Assembly (NCBI RefSeq): GCF_023954305.1
Contig: NZ_JAMLIG010000002.1
Coordinates: 1-64,000, forward strand
Length of the DNA: 64,000 nucleotides
Source of the DNA: Mesorhizobium sp.
GTDB taxonomy: Bacteria > Pseudomonadota > Alphaproteobacteria > Rhizobiales > Rhizobiaceae
Direction: 5' to 3'
The notes under the pieces are model-generated. The model saw nothing but the letters and a program-made list of their open reading frames with translations. It had not been told where the DNA came from and ran no database searches. The position numbers were made by a program, and so were the translations under genes. Each line of letters begins with the position of its first letter. Position 1 is the stretch's first letter. This document shows positions 55,630 to 64,000 of the stretch, piece after piece.

Positions 55630-56246
55630 GGCGAAAAGACCGCCGCTTCTCCCGCAATCGCTTCTTCCAGCATCCTCTCATACTTCCGGCGCGGCACATC
55701 AACCGCGCCGAAGCGCTTCAGATGTTCGGTGGTGAACTGCGTGTCCAGCAGCACGAAACCGCGCTCGCGCAGGCGTCCGACGAGGTGCACGAGACAAACC
55801 TTCGAGGCATCGGTCTCTCGCGAGAACATGCTTTCCCCGAAGAAGGCACGGCCGAGCGAGACGCCGTAGAGCCCACCCACCAACCGGCCGTCGCGCCAGG
55901 CTTCGACCGTATGGCAGTGACCGAGGGCGAACAGGCGGCCATAAGCTTCGCGGATCGGGCCGTTGATCCAGGTCGAACGGCGCACGTCGCGGCTTTCGGC
56001 GCAGCCGGAGATCACGCCGATGAAATCGCGGTCGAAGGCGATCTCGAAGCGCTCTTGACGCACGACCTTGGCGAGGCTCTTCGGCACATGGAAGCCGTCG
56101 AGCGGAATGATTCCGCGTGATTCCGGCCGGACCCAGAAGACTTCGGGATCGTCGGCGCTATCGGCCATGGGGAAGACACCTGACGCATAGGCCTTCAGGA
56201 GTAGGTCCGTCGGGATGCGTTCTCCGGGCGCGAACGGACGCGACAT
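55626..56246 (-). CDS. aat: leucyl/phenylalanyl-tRNA--protein transferase
   Basis: Adds Leu or Phe to N-terminal Arg or Lys for the N-degron (ClpS/ClpAP) pathway; 206 aa, the short alphaproteobacterial form. LLKAYASGVFPMAD, WVRPESRGIIPLDGFHVPKS, GHCHTVEAW and GGLYGVSLGRAFFGESMFS are diagnostic. It starts 9 nt after accC and overlaps the DUF2155 gene by 4 nt tail to tail. Confidence 0.95.
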   Translation of the reverse strand: MSRPFAPGERIPTDLLLKAYASGVFPMADSADDPEVFWVRPESRGIIPLDGFHVPKSLAKVVRQERFEIAFDRDFIGVISGCAESRDVRRSTWINGPIREAYGRLFALGHCHTVEAWRDGRLVGGLYGVSLGRAFFGESMFSRETDASKVCLVHLVGRLRERGFVLLDTQFTTEHLKRFGAVDVPRRKYERMLEEAIAGEAAVFSP

Positions 56247-56255
56247 GACCGCCGG

Positions 56256-57602
56256 CTACTGCGCCTCGTCGGCGAGGTGCTTCTCGAGCCAGTGAATATC
56301 GTAGTCGCCGTTCGCAATGTCGGGATTGCCGACGAGGTCGCGGAACAGGGGCAGCGTCGTCTTGATGCCGTCCACGACAAATTCGTCGAGTGCGCGGCGC
56401 AGCCGCATCATGCATTCGACCCGGTTTCGGCCGTGCACGATCAGCTTGCCGATCAGGCTGTCGTAGTAGGGCGGGATCCGATAGCCGGAATAGACGCCGG
56501 AATCGACGCGTATGCCGAGGCCGCCTGGCGTGTGGAAATGGGTGATCGTACCGGGCGAGGGCGTAAAGGTGCGCGGATCCTCGGCATTGATGCGGCACTC
56601 GATGGCATGGCCGGAGAAGCGCACCTCGTCTTGCGTGACGGAAAGCCCGGCGCCGGACGCAACCCGGATCTGCTCATGGACGAGATCGATGCCGGTGATA
56701 GCCTCGGTGACCGGATGCTCGACCTGAAGACGGGTGTTCATCTCGATGAAATAGAATTCGCCGTCCTCGTAGAGGAACTCGATGGTGCCGGCACCCGAAT
56801 AGCCCAAGTCGGCGATCGCGTTGGCGCAGATCGCGCCGATGCGGGCGCGCTGATCGGCATTGAGAGCGGGAGAGTTCGCCTCTTCCCAGACCTTCTGATG
56901 GCGACGCTGCAGCGAACAGTCGCGCTCGCCGAGGTGTATGGCCTTACCCATCCCGTCGCCGAACACCTGGATCTCGATGTGGCGCGGCTTTTCGAGATAC
57001 TTCTCGATGTAGACGGCATCGTCGCCGAATGCCGCGCCCGCTTCGCTCTGCGCCGTGCGCAGCGCGACCTCGAGATCGGCTTCGCTGCGCGCCACCTTCA
57101 TGCCGCGCCCGCCGCCGCCCGCCGACGCCTTGATGATCACCGGGTAGCCGATCTCGGCGGCGATGCGCTTGGCTTCCTTTTCCTCGGTCACGGCGCCGTC
57201 CGACCCGGGGACGACTGGGATGCCGAGTCGCTTGGCGGTGCGCTTGGCCTCGATCTTGTCGCCCATGACGCGGATATGGTCGCCGGACGGGCCGATGAAC
57301 GTGATGCCGTGCGCTTTCAGGATATCGGAGAAGCGGGCGTTCTCCGACAGAAAGCCGTAGCCGGGATGCACGGCGTCGGCGCCGGTGATCTCGCAGGCGG
57401 CGACGATCTGGTGGATGTTGAGATAGCTGTCGCGCGAAGGGGGAGGGCCGATGCAGACGCTCTCGTCGGCGAGACGCACATGCATGGCGTCGGCGTCGGC
57501 GGTCGAATGGACGACGACCGTCGGAATGCCGAGTTCCTTGCAGGCGCGCAGGACCCTGAGCGCGATCTCGCCCCGGTTGGCGATGAGGATCTTGTGGAAC
57601 AT
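56256..57602 (-). CDS. accC: acetyl-CoA carboxylase, biotin carboxylase subunit
   Basis: ATP-dependent carboxylation of biotin on AccB, first step of fatty acid synthesis; 448 aa. MFHKILIANRGEIALRVLRA, the ATP-grasp loop SAGGGGRGMKV, EHPVTEAITGIDLV, and RINAEDP are intact. It follows accB with an 18-nt gap, the standard operon. Confidence 0.97.
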   Translation of the reverse strand: MFHKILIANRGEIALRVLRACKELGIPTVVVHSTADADAMHVRLADESVCIGPPPSRDSYLNIHQIVAACEITGADAVHPGYGFLSENARFSDILKAHGITFIGPSGDHIRVMGDKIEAKRTAKRLGIPVVPGSDGAVTEEKEAKRIAAEIGYPVIIKASAGGGGRGMKVARSEADLEVALRTAQSEAGAAFGDDAVYIEKYLEKPRHIEIQVFGDGMGKAIHLGERDCSLQRRHQKVWEEANSPALNADQRARIGAICANAIADLGYSGAGTIEFLYEDGEFYFIEMNTRLQVEHPVTEAITGIDLVHEQIRVASGAGLSVTQDEVRFSGHAIECRINAEDPRTFTPSPGTITHFHTPGGLGIRVDSGVYSGYRIPPYYDSLIGKLIVHGRNRVECMMRLRRALDEFVVDGIKTTLPLFRDLVGNPDIANGDYDIHWLEKHLADEAQ

Positions 57603-57620
57603 GGCGTGCGCCTTTCGTCC

Positions 57621-58079
57621 CTACTCGATCACGACGAGAGGTTCGCCATACTCGACCGGCTGGGCATCCCTGAAAAGGATCGCCGTCACCGTGCCCGAGC
57701 GTGGCGAGGGGATCTGGTTCATCGTCTTCATCGCCTCGATGATCAGCAGCGTCTGGCCTTCGCGCACCTGCTGTCCGACCTCGATGAACGGCTTGGAGTC
57801 GGGCGAGGGCGCCGCATAGGCGGTGCCGACCATGGGCGAGGGGACGGCATTCTTCGAGGGATCGGCGGCGGCGGCCGGCGCCGCGGGGGCAGCGGTGGCC
57901 GGAGCCGCGACCGGGGCCGGCGCGGCCGGGGCCGCATAGGCCTGCACATTGATCTGGCGGGAGACGCGGATGCGCAGGTCCCCTTGCTCGACCTCGATTT
58001 CGGACAGGTTGGTCTCGTCCAGGATACTTGCCAGGTCTCGGATCAGCTGCTGGTCGATGCCGGTTCTCTTGGTCGACAT
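57621..58079 (-). CDS. accB: acetyl-CoA carboxylase, biotin carboxyl carrier protein
   Basis: Carrier of biotin for AccC and the carboxyltransferase, 152 aa from MSTKRTGIDQQLIRDL. An Ala/Pro linker (about residues 48-75, AYAAPAAPAPVAAPATA) leads to the biotinyl domain, with the biotinylated Lys in IEAMKTMNQI. An upstream in-frame codon (58139) was not used. It is 22 nt after aroQ. Confidence 0.96.
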   Translation of the reverse strand: MSTKRTGIDQQLIRDLASILDETNLSEIEVEQGDLRIRVSRQINVQAYAAPAAPAPVAAPATAAPAAPAAAADPSKNAVPSPMVGTAYAAPSPDSKPFIEVGQQVREGQTLLIIEAMKTMNQIPSPRSGTVTAILFRDAQPVEYGEPLVVIE

Positions 58080-58101
58080 ATGGCTCTTCCTTGTCGTTTC
58101 G

Positions 58102-58539
58102 TCAGATCCGCGCGGCGAGTGCCTGGAGAGCCAGGACATAGCCGAGCGGGCCGAAGCCGCAGATCATTCCGGTCGCGACAGGCGCGATCATCGTCTTGTG
58201 ACGGAATTCCTCGCGGGCGTGGATGTTGGAAAGATGGACTTCGGCGACCGGCAGCGGCTGGACGGCGCGGATCGCATCATGAAGAGCAATCGAGGTGTGA
58301 CCATATGCGCCGGGATTGAGGACGAGTCCCTTCGCCTTCGTCCCCGCCTCTTGGATCCAGTCGACCAGTACACCTTCATGGTTCGACTGTCGGAAATCGA
58401 CTTCAAGGCCGAGCCGGGCTGCTTCCGCCCTGCAGTCCTCGCCGATCATCGCCAGTGTCTTGCCGCCGTAGATTCCCGGCTCGCGAACGCCCAGCATGTT
58501 GAGGTTCGGGCCGTTGAGGACGTAAATCGGTTTCGTCAT
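58102..58539 (-). CDS. aroQ: 3-dehydroquinate dehydratase, type II
   Basis: Third step of the shikimate pathway, 145 aa. NGPNLNMLGVREPGIYGG carries the catalytic Arg and Tyr, QSNHEG and NPGAYGHTSIAL the substrate site, and VEVHLSNIHAREEFRH the catalytic His. It heads the aroQ-accB-accC-aat run, a common rhizobial arrangement. Confidence 0.96.
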   Translation of the reverse strand: MTKPIYVLNGPNLNMLGVREPGIYGGKTLAMIGEDCRAEAARLGLEVDFRQSNHEGVLVDWIQEAGTKAKGLVLNPGAYGHTSIALHDAIRAVQPLPVAEVHLSNIHAREEFRHKTMIAPVATGMICGFGPLGYVLALQALAARI

Positions 58540-58665
58540 TCAGCAATCCATTCCGGCACGGTGGCCACGGGCGCAGCCGCCCACCGGTTCGGCTTAATGA
58601 GTGCGCCGCCAAGCGCAAGGCCCTTGTCGCAATGTCCACAAACGCGCGGTGCGAAAGGCTGGTAT

Positions 58666-59463
58666 TCAGCAGGTCTCGCTACCACAGCCCCGCGCAAGAG
58701 CAACCTTTTCCTCGAGCACCGCCTTGCCGAGGGCCCCAAACACGACTTCCTTGCCGACCACGTAAGACGGGGTCCCGGTTATCGCCAGCTTGTTGGCGAG
58801 ATCGTAGGTCGCCTCGAAACCGGCGACGATCTGCGGGTTTTCCATCTCCTTGCGCAGGGCTGCTTCGTCGGCGCCGAGCGAAAGGGCGATGCGCATCGCG
58901 CTTTCCTCGGTGGCACGCGACATGCCCATGAGCGTCAGATGGAACTCGGGCCATTTTTCGGGCATCAGCGTTCGGAATGCGGTCGAGACGACATGTGCCT
59001 TTTGCGAGTCCGGTCCGAGGATCGGGAACTCCTTGTAAACGACGCGGACGTTCGGGTCGTCCTTCACCAGCGCCTGCATGTCGGGGAAAGCGCGTTTGCA
59101 GAAGCCGCAATTGTAGTCGAAGAACTCGACCAGGGTGACGTTGCCCTGCGGGTTTCCGCCCCAGCCGTCGTTCTTGCTGCTGAAGATCTCGTCCTTCCGG
59201 GTTGCTATTGTCGATTGTTGAGCAACCTTCTGCTTTTCTTCCTGTTTGGCCTCGAGCGCGGCCTGGACCTCGACCATCAGTTCGGGATTGGCGAGGAGAT
59301 AGTCGCGCACGACCTCCTCGATCTGCGCGCGCTCGCCCGATACAGCCATCTCGCTCGAAGGAGCGGCGGCAACTGCCGGCCGCTGGCCGGAGTAAAAACC
59401 GAAGCCAAGCATCGCGGCGGAGATTGCCAACCCTGCCAGACCGAGTGCGATCGTCTTGCTCAT
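58666..59463 (-). CDS. DsbA-family thiol-disulfide oxidoreductase
   Basis: Periplasmic thioredoxin-fold protein, 265 aa. The N-terminal signal or anchor is LGLAGLAISAAMLGFGFY; residues 45-100 are a helical linker (EVQAALEAKQEEKQKVAQQS). The active site is CGFC in FFDYNCGFCKRAFPD, and the cis-Pro loop is TGTPSYVVG. This is the Com1/ScsC-like class with an N-terminal helical region, not classical DsbA. 33 nt downstream of the M48 peptidase gene and probably in one transcript with it. Confidence 0.92.
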   Translation of the reverse strand: MSKTIALGLAGLAISAAMLGFGFYSGQRPAVAAAPSSEMAVSGERAQIEEVVRDYLLANPELMVEVQAALEAKQEEKQKVAQQSTIATRKDEIFSSKNDGWGGNPQGNVTLVEFFDYNCGFCKRAFPDMQALVKDDPNVRVVYKEFPILGPDSQKAHVVSTAFRTLMPEKWPEFHLTLMGMSRATEESAMRIALSLGADEAALRKEMENPQIVAGFEATYDLANKLAITGTPSYVVGKEVVFGALGKAVLEEKVALARGCGSETC

Positions 59464-59496
59464 GCTGTTTTCAGTCCTTGCTGGCCCCGCAGGGAG

Positions 59497-60903
59497 CTAT
59501 TTTCGTTTCTTGCCCGCTTCGCGGAAGTTGATGATGTCCTGCGCGCGGATCCATGCCGGGGAGCCCTGTTTGAGCTTCGTCTGCGCCCGCGCTGCAAAGA
59601 TCTTGGCGTCGAGGTACTTGCCCGAATAATATTCGCCTTCGGCGCTGGCGAGCTCGGCTAGCCCGATCTCTCCCATCTGGCCGTAGGCCTGGGCGAGCGG
59701 ACGGTAGGCCGAGGGGTTTTCCCGGTCGCGCTCGATGCCCTTGTTGATTTCGGCCGCGGCGCGCTTCACCGCGTCCGGCTTTCCGATGGCGAGCAGGGCC
59801 TGGCCGTAGCTGACATTGATAAGCCCCGAACGCGACGGATCGAGCTTGACAGCCTTGGCATAGGCGTCGGCAGCCTCCGACGGCCGGTTCGCCTTCATCA
59901 GGATATCGCCGCGCATTTCGTGGAAGTACGCGTTCTGCGGCTGCTGCTTGATCAACGCTTCGATCTTCGTCAGCGCGCTGCGCGGATTGCCGTAGAGATA
60001 GGTCGTAATCGCATCGCCGTAGAGGGCCGGGATGCCGCGCGCATCCTTTCGAAACAAGCGCGACGTAGCCCCTTGGCCCCCGGTGAACGCCGCGATCTTT
60101 GCGCGCATCATATCGTGCCTGAGCTGGAGCGCGGGCGGATCCTTCTTGTCGAAGTTGGGGCTCTTCTGAGCGCGCTCCGTCAGGTTGGCGATCCGGTCTC
60201 GCGGCATCGGGTGGCTGACCTGATAGGGATCGATGCGCGCACCGCTGAGGGCCAGCGCACTCTGAAAACGTCCGAAGGTCTTGAGCATGCCCTGCGCCGA
60301 CTGACCGGTCGCGTCCAGGAAGCGAAGGGCTGCGATATCGGCGGCAGATTCCTCCGTCCGCTGGTAGCCCAGGAGTGAACGACGGGCAACCTCCGCGCCG
60401 CCCAGCGCGATGCCCGTGCCAGCGCGCGCCATGTCGCCGGAATTCGCGGCCGCGCCCGCAACCGTCGCACCGATGCCGAGGAGAGATGCCACGACAGCCA
60501 TGGTCTGGGCGCGGGCGAGCTGTTCGCGCAGCCGCTCCTGGTGATTGTCGGCGAGGTGGCCGGCCTCGTGGGCGATGACGCCGATGATTTCGTTCGGCGT
60601 CTCGGCAGTCATCAGCGCGCCGGTGTTGATGAACATGCGGCGGCCGGCGACGAACGCGTTGAAACTGTCATCATTGATCAGGACGATGTCGACACCGGCC
60701 TTGGTCAAACCCGCAGCCTTGAGGATCGGGCGCACATAGTCGCGGACCAGGGCTTCGATCTCGGCGTCGCGGACGATCGGAAGGCTGCGCTGCTGCGCGT
60801 TCGCGGTGATTGCGGTCACCGCGGTCGGAACCGCGACCGCAGCCGCGAGCGCGGCGCGCAAGAAGCGCTTCAGCCAGCTGCTGTTCGATCTCTGAACGGT
60901 CAT
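59497..60903 (-). CDS. M48-family metalloprotease with TPR repeats (BepA-like)
   Basis: Encodes 468 aa from MTVQRSNSSWLKRF with a signal peptide ending at ANAQQRS (about residue 38). Zinc site HEAGHLADNH near residue 115 and the glutamate in EESAADIAALRF belong to the peptidase domain. The C-terminal part (about 300-450) has TPR repeats (AYFHEMRGDILMKANRPSEA). In Escherichia coli, BepA assists or clears outer-membrane protein assembly; a similar role is likely. The start was chosen by the signal peptide; an upstream codon at 60984 is in the divergent promoter region. Confidence 0.93.
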   Translation of the reverse strand: MTVQRSNSSWLKRFLRAALAAAVAVPTAVTAITANAQQRSLPIVRDAEIEALVRDYVRPILKAAGLTKAGVDIVLINDDSFNAFVAGRRMFINTGALMTAETPNEIIGVIAHEAGHLADNHQERLREQLARAQTMAVVASLLGIGATVAGAAANSGDMARAGTGIALGGAEVARRSLLGYQRTEESAADIAALRFLDATGQSAQGMLKTFGRFQSALALSGARIDPYQVSHPMPRDRIANLTERAQKSPNFDKKDPPALQLRHDMMRAKIAAFTGGQGATSRLFRKDARGIPALYGDAITTYLYGNPRSALTKIEALIKQQPQNAYFHEMRGDILMKANRPSEAADAYAKAVKLDPSRSGLINVSYGQALLAIGKPDAVKRAAAEINKGIERDRENPSAYRPLAQAYGQMGEIGLAELASAEGEYYSGKYLDAKIFAARAQTKLKQGSPAWIRAQDIINFREAGKKRK

Positions 60904-61025
60904 GTCGGAGGCTACACCTAGACGAGCATCGGGACGATTAAAAGGCGAAACGGGGCGTTCCTGAACTTGTGATCCCCACACCATTCCGGCAAATGTGCGG
61001 CGCGCCCCAGCACAACGGAGTATTC

Positions 61026-62174
61026 ATGGTCTTGTCGATCTCGCGCCGCAGTCGCATCGAGCCGTTCCACGCGATGGACGTGCTGGCGGAAGCGAACCGT
61101 CTGCGCCAGCTGGGTCACGACATCATTTCGATGGCCGTCGGGCAACCGTCGGGACCTGCTCCAGCCGCCGTGCGCACCGCGGCGACGCGCGCATTGGTCG
61201 ACGGGCGGATCGGCTATACCGATGCCCTCGGCACGACGCCACTGCGCGAGGCCATTGCGACGCACTATGCCGACCAATATGGGATCGCGGTCCCGCCGGG
61301 ACGTGTCGTCGTCACGACCGGTTCGTCCGCGGCGTTCAATCTCGCCTTTTTAGCGATGTTCGATCCGGGCGATCGGGTGGCGATCACTTCGCCCGGCTAT
61401 CCGGCCTACCGCAATATCCTTGCTGCCCTCGGGCTCGACGTCGTCGAGATCGAGCTCGGTGATGCCGGATACCTCACGGCGGACCTATTGAAGGAGGCGC
61501 ACGCGAACTCGCCCCTCGCAGGCGTGCTGTTTGCCAGTCCCGCGAACCCTACCGGCGCGGTCATTCCGGCCGACGAACTAGCGTGGATCATCGAGGCCGC
61601 GCGGGCGCTTGGCATTTCGGTCATCTCGGACGAGATCTATCACCGACTGTCCTACGCGGCGCCGGATGTCACGGCGCTCGGTCTGGGTGACGACATGGTC
61701 GTCATCAACTCCTTCTCGAAATACTACTGCATGACGGGCTGGCGAATCGGCTGGATGATCGTGCCCGACGAACTCGTGCGCCCGATCGAGCGGCTGCAGC
61801 AGAGCCTCTATATCTCTGCTCCCGAACTGTCGCAGATCGGCGCCTGCGAGGCGTTCGGGGCGACGGCGGAACTGGAATCGATCAAAGACACCTACCGCCA
61901 AAACCGCGACTTGCTTCTTCGACGGTTGCCCGAGCTTGGCTTCCGCATCGCGGCGCCGATGGATGGGGCTTTCTACGCCTATTGCGACGTCTCGGCCCAT
62001 ACCAATGACAGCATGGAATTTGCACGGCGCATGATCGCCGAGGCGCATGTCGCGGCGACTCCGGGGCACGATTTCGATGTCGCCAACGGCAACCGGTTCA
62101 TGCGGTTTTCCTATGCGGGCAGCATAGCGGACATGAAGACGGCGATGGACAGGCTGGAAAAATGGCTGAGATGA
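61026..62174 (+). CDS. class I/II PLP aminotransferase
   Basis: Fold-type I aminotransferase, 382 aa. MAVGQPSGPAPAAV, FASPANPTGAVIP, SDEIYH and the PLP lysine in NSFSKYYCMTGWRIGW (about residue 240) define the aspartate aminotransferase I-alpha group. The substrate cannot be read from sequence. It is divergent from the M48 gene and overlaps the glutaminase start by 13 nt. Confidence 0.92.
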   Translation: MVLSISRRSRIEPFHAMDVLAEANRLRQLGHDIISMAVGQPSGPAPAAVRTAATRALVDGRIGYTDALGTTPLREAIATHYADQYGIAVPPGRVVVTTGSSAAFNLAFLAMFDPGDRVAITSPGYPAYRNILAALGLDVVEIELGDAGYLTADLLKEAHANSPLAGVLFASPANPTGAVIPADELAWIIEAARALGISVISDEIYHRLSYAAPDVTALGLGDDMVVINSFSKYYCMTGWRIGWMIVPDELVRPIERLQQSLYISAPELSQIGACEAFGATAELESIKDTYRQNRDLLLRRLPELGFRIAAPMDGAFYAYCDVSAHTNDSMEFARRMIAEAHVAATPGHDFDVANGNRFMRFSYAGSIADMKTAMDRLEKWLR

Positions 62175-63130
62175 ACGCCACGCCCGCCGACATCGATGCG
62201 GTACTCGCCGACATCGCCGCCGAAATGGCGACCCGGCCCGACCGGGGCGCGGTCGCGACCTATATCCCGCAACTGGCGAAAGTGGACGTCGCCCGGTTCG
62301 GTATCGCGGTGGCGATGAATGACGGCCGGGTGATCGTCCGGGGCGACGCCGATATGCCTTTCTCCATTCAAAGCGTGTCGAAAGTATTCACGCTGACTCT
62401 GGCGCTGGGCAAGGTCGGCGATACGCTGTGGAAGCGGGTCGGGCGCGAACCGTCCGGCAACCCGTTCAACTCCATCGTCCAGCTCGAGCACGAGCACGGC
62501 ATTCCGCGTAATCCGTTCATCAACGCGGGTGCGGTGGTGGTGACGGATGTCGTCCTGGCCGGCCATGAACCGCGCGAGGCGATCGGCGAGATCCTGCGTT
62601 TCGTCCAGTTCCTGGCGGAGGACGAGACGATCTACATCGACAGGCAGGTCGCCGCGTCCGAACAGGCGACGGGCTTCCGCAATGTGGCCCTCGCCAACTA
62701 CATGCGCTCGTTCGGCAACATCACTCATGCCCCCGAAATGGCACTCGGGGTCTACTACCACCATTGCGCCATCGCGATGTCGTGCCGGCAGCTCGCATTG
62801 GCCGGACGCTTCCTGGCACATGACGGGCGCCATCCCGACACCGGCCACTCGGTCGTATCGCCGGAACGCGCGCGCCGCATCTGCGCGCTGATGCTCACCT
62901 GCGGCCACTATGACGGGTCTGGAGATTTCGCCTTTCGCGTCGGCATTCCGGGCAAGAGCGGCGTCGGCGGCGGCATATTGTGCATCGTGCCGGGGATCGC
63001 CTCCATCGCGGTCTGGTCGCCGGGTCTCAATGAGAACGGCAATTCGAAACTCGGCTCGATCGCTCTGGAAAAACTCGCGAGGGCGATGAACTGGTCTCTC
63101 TTTGCCCCTAGGCCACCGCAGGCGGACTGA
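62162..63130 (+). CDS. glsA: glutaminase
   Basis: Hydrolyses glutamine to glutamate and ammonia; 322 aa, serine-dependent fold. The catalytic Ser-x-x-Lys is in MPFSIQSVSKVFTLTLAL, with NPFNSIVQLEHEHGIPRNPF, NPFINAGAVVVTD and GKSGVGGGILCIVPG following. It overlaps the aminotransferase by 13 nt, so the glutamate made here may serve that transamination (inference). A shared terminator lies at 63198. Confidence 0.95.
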   Translation: MAEMNATPADIDAVLADIAAEMATRPDRGAVATYIPQLAKVDVARFGIAVAMNDGRVIVRGDADMPFSIQSVSKVFTLTLALGKVGDTLWKRVGREPSGNPFNSIVQLEHEHGIPRNPFINAGAVVVTDVVLAGHEPREAIGEILRFVQFLAEDETIYIDRQVAASEQATGFRNVALANYMRSFGNITHAPEMALGVYYHHCAIAMSCRQLALAGRFLAHDGRHPDTGHSVVSPERARRICALMLTCGHYDGSGDFAFRVGIPGKSGVGGGILCIVPGIASIAVWSPGLNENGNSKLGSIALEKLARAMNWSLFAPRPPQAD

Positions 63131-63197
63131 CGCCAGGCACCTCGGCAATCCCCGGCGGCAAGGTCCCCGCCAGATTCCGAGCCAGAAAACGAAAAAC

Positions 63198-63229
63198 CCG
63201 GGCGACCGGCAGGCCGCCCGGGCTTTTTC
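63198..63229 (+). terminator. terminator between glsA and rne
   Basis: CCCGGGCG (63198-63205) pairs with CGCCCGGG (63216-63223), with A-rich sequence before and CTTTTTC after, so it can act on both strands: for glsA and for rne, which ends at 63245. Confidence 0.85.
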
Positions 63230-63244
63230 AAAAGTCTGCTGCGA

Positions 63245-64000
63245 TCAGAAGAAGCCTTTGCGCTGCCACCAACCGCCCTTCTTGGGCTTGTCCTCGGCCG
63301 CCGGTTCGACCACGGTCGAGCTGACCTTCGGAACGACGGGCTGGTCGAGATCGGCAGCGGTGACGCGCCGCCGGGACGACCGCGCAGGCTGTTCTTCGGC
63401 GGAGGGCTCCGGTTCGGCCGTCGCGACGGCGGGCTCCGGTTCAGTCGCGGCCGGCGCGGCAACGGCGACTTCTGCTTCCGCAACGGCTTCCGCGGCGGCC
63501 TTGGCCTTCCGCGGCGCGCGGCGGGGTCTCTTTGCCGGAGCCTCGGCTGCGACCGCGGGCTCCGCCTCGACGGCCGCCGGCACTTCGGGCTGTTCTTCCA
63601 CGACTGGCTCCGGGGCAGGGGCGACGAAGCCTTCCTCTTCCGCGAACTCCGTCTCGGAACTCACGGCCTCTGCGGCGCCTTCGTCCGCGTCGCGGCGATT
63701 CCGCTTGCCGCCGCGCTTGCCGCGCCGACGCTTCTTTCCGTCGCCGTCCACCGCGGCAGGCGTCGAGGCGACCGCTGCTTCGACCGTCTCCTCGTCTGCG
63801 TCGCCGGTATCGTCGACCTCTTCCTCGTCGCCCTCGTCGGACGGAGCGGCCTCAAGACCGGTCTGATCGGCCGGACGCGGAGCTTGCTCGCCATCGCGGT
63901 CGCGACCTCCGCGCCGGCGCCGGCGCCGGCGCCGCTTGCGGCGCGAACCGTCGTCGGCCTCGCCGTCGCGGCGCTCGCCCTGGACCTGATGGGCGGGGCG
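63245..64000 (-). CDS. rne: ribonuclease E, C-terminal region (partial)
   Basis: Open to the window edge; only the C-terminal ~251 residues are visible, with no catalytic domain. The segment is disordered, alternating acidic, Arg-rich and Ala/Pro/Glu-rich blocks: KRRRRRRRR near 63915-63940, KKRRRGKRGGKRNRRD, then EPVVEEQPEVPAAVEAEP, ending in KKGGWWQRKGFF. This matches the tail of rhizobial RNase E, the degradosome scaffold with RNA-binding arginine clusters. An internal GTG at 63751 is not a real start. Identity rests on composition, the end motif and gene order. Confidence 0.72.
   Translation of the reverse strand, partial: RPAHQVQGERRDGEADDGSRRKRRRRRRRRGGRDRDGEQAPRPADQTGLEAAPSDEGDEEEVDDTGDADEETVEAAVASTPAAVDGDGKKRRRGKRGGKRNRRDADEGAAEAVSSETEFAEEEGFVAPAPEPVVEEQPEVPAAVEAEPAVAAEAPAKRPRRAPRKAKAAAEAVAEAEVAVAAPAATEPEPAVATAEPEPSAEEQPARSSRRRVTAADLDQPVVPKVSSTVVEPAAEDKPKKGGWWQRKGFF

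Noticed and set aside
56277..58319. 680-aa open frame antisense to accC, accB and aroQ
   Set aside because: All three opposite-strand genes are certain; this frame is explained by codon bias.

Overview
The window is almost entirely a GC-rich alphaproteobacterial chromosome segment of the order Rhizobiales, most like Mesorhizobium and its relatives (Phyllobacteriaceae). The support is the RpoC C-terminal two thirds, the layout of the ribosomal protein genes, a suf operon preceded by an Irr-type (ICE) operator, NDUFA12 and DUF2155 genes next to aat, and an accB-accC-aat run. The first ~5.2 kb does not fit. The partial rpoB and the first ~300 codons of rpoC look Acidobacteriota-like: RpoB has an eight-cysteine zinc-ribbon insertion, both proteins have non-alphaproteobacterial N-terminal signatures, and codon use differs (many AAA and GAA codons, CTC preferred for Leu). 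The switch falls inside a highly conserved stretch of rpoC at about 5140-5240. The simplest reading is a chimeric (metagenomic) contig.

Layout. 1-8456: rpoB (partial) and rpoC (hybrid), followed by terminator hairpins and a small minus-strand gene. 9450-28295: a 28-gene run rpsL-rpsG-fusA-tuf, rpsJ through rplO, secY-adk, rpsM-rpsK-rpoA-rplQ, ending at a clear terminator. 28428-32135: tyrS, anmK, a DUF1508 protein with a histone-H1-like Lys/Ala/Pro tail, and an alpha/beta hydrolase. 32353-40233: the suf Fe-S assembly cluster (NifS-like desulfurase, sufB, sufC, sufD, sufS, a DUF59 gene, a DUF930/TonB-like gene, sufA) behind an ICE box. 40240-44802: a frameshifted DUF2199 gene, two GFA-family genes, a TfoX-N protein, an RhlE-type helicase and NAD kinase. 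44848-48253: tRNA-Thr(UGU), a LuxR-type response regulator, a hybrid histidine kinase and a FIST sensor protein. 48505-52277: a form II CO-dehydrogenase-like cluster in S-L-M order. 52488-58539: OmpA lipoprotein, methyltransferase, GNAT, NDUFA12, DUF2155, aat, accC, accB and aroQ. 58666-64000: DsbA-like protein, M48 peptidase with TPRs, aminotransferase, glutaminase and the C-terminus of RNase E.

The most interesting structure not explained by the genes is a family of five dispersed hairpin elements (70-95 nt). They are built from tandem 7-nt units (GAATGGC or GAATGGT) with matching inverted arms. Every copy begins within 0-3 nt of a stop codon and lies between two co-directional genes of an operon: rplF/rplR, rplR/rpsE, rpsM/rpsK, rpoA/rplQ and coxS/coxL. 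Two copies 27 kb apart have identical 31-nt right arms, which suggests recent spread. Other leads are the FIST/hybrid-kinase/LuxR signalling module, the DUF1508 histone-like fusion, the ICE box at the suf operon and the broken DUF2199 gene. There is no prophage, transposase or CRISPR array.
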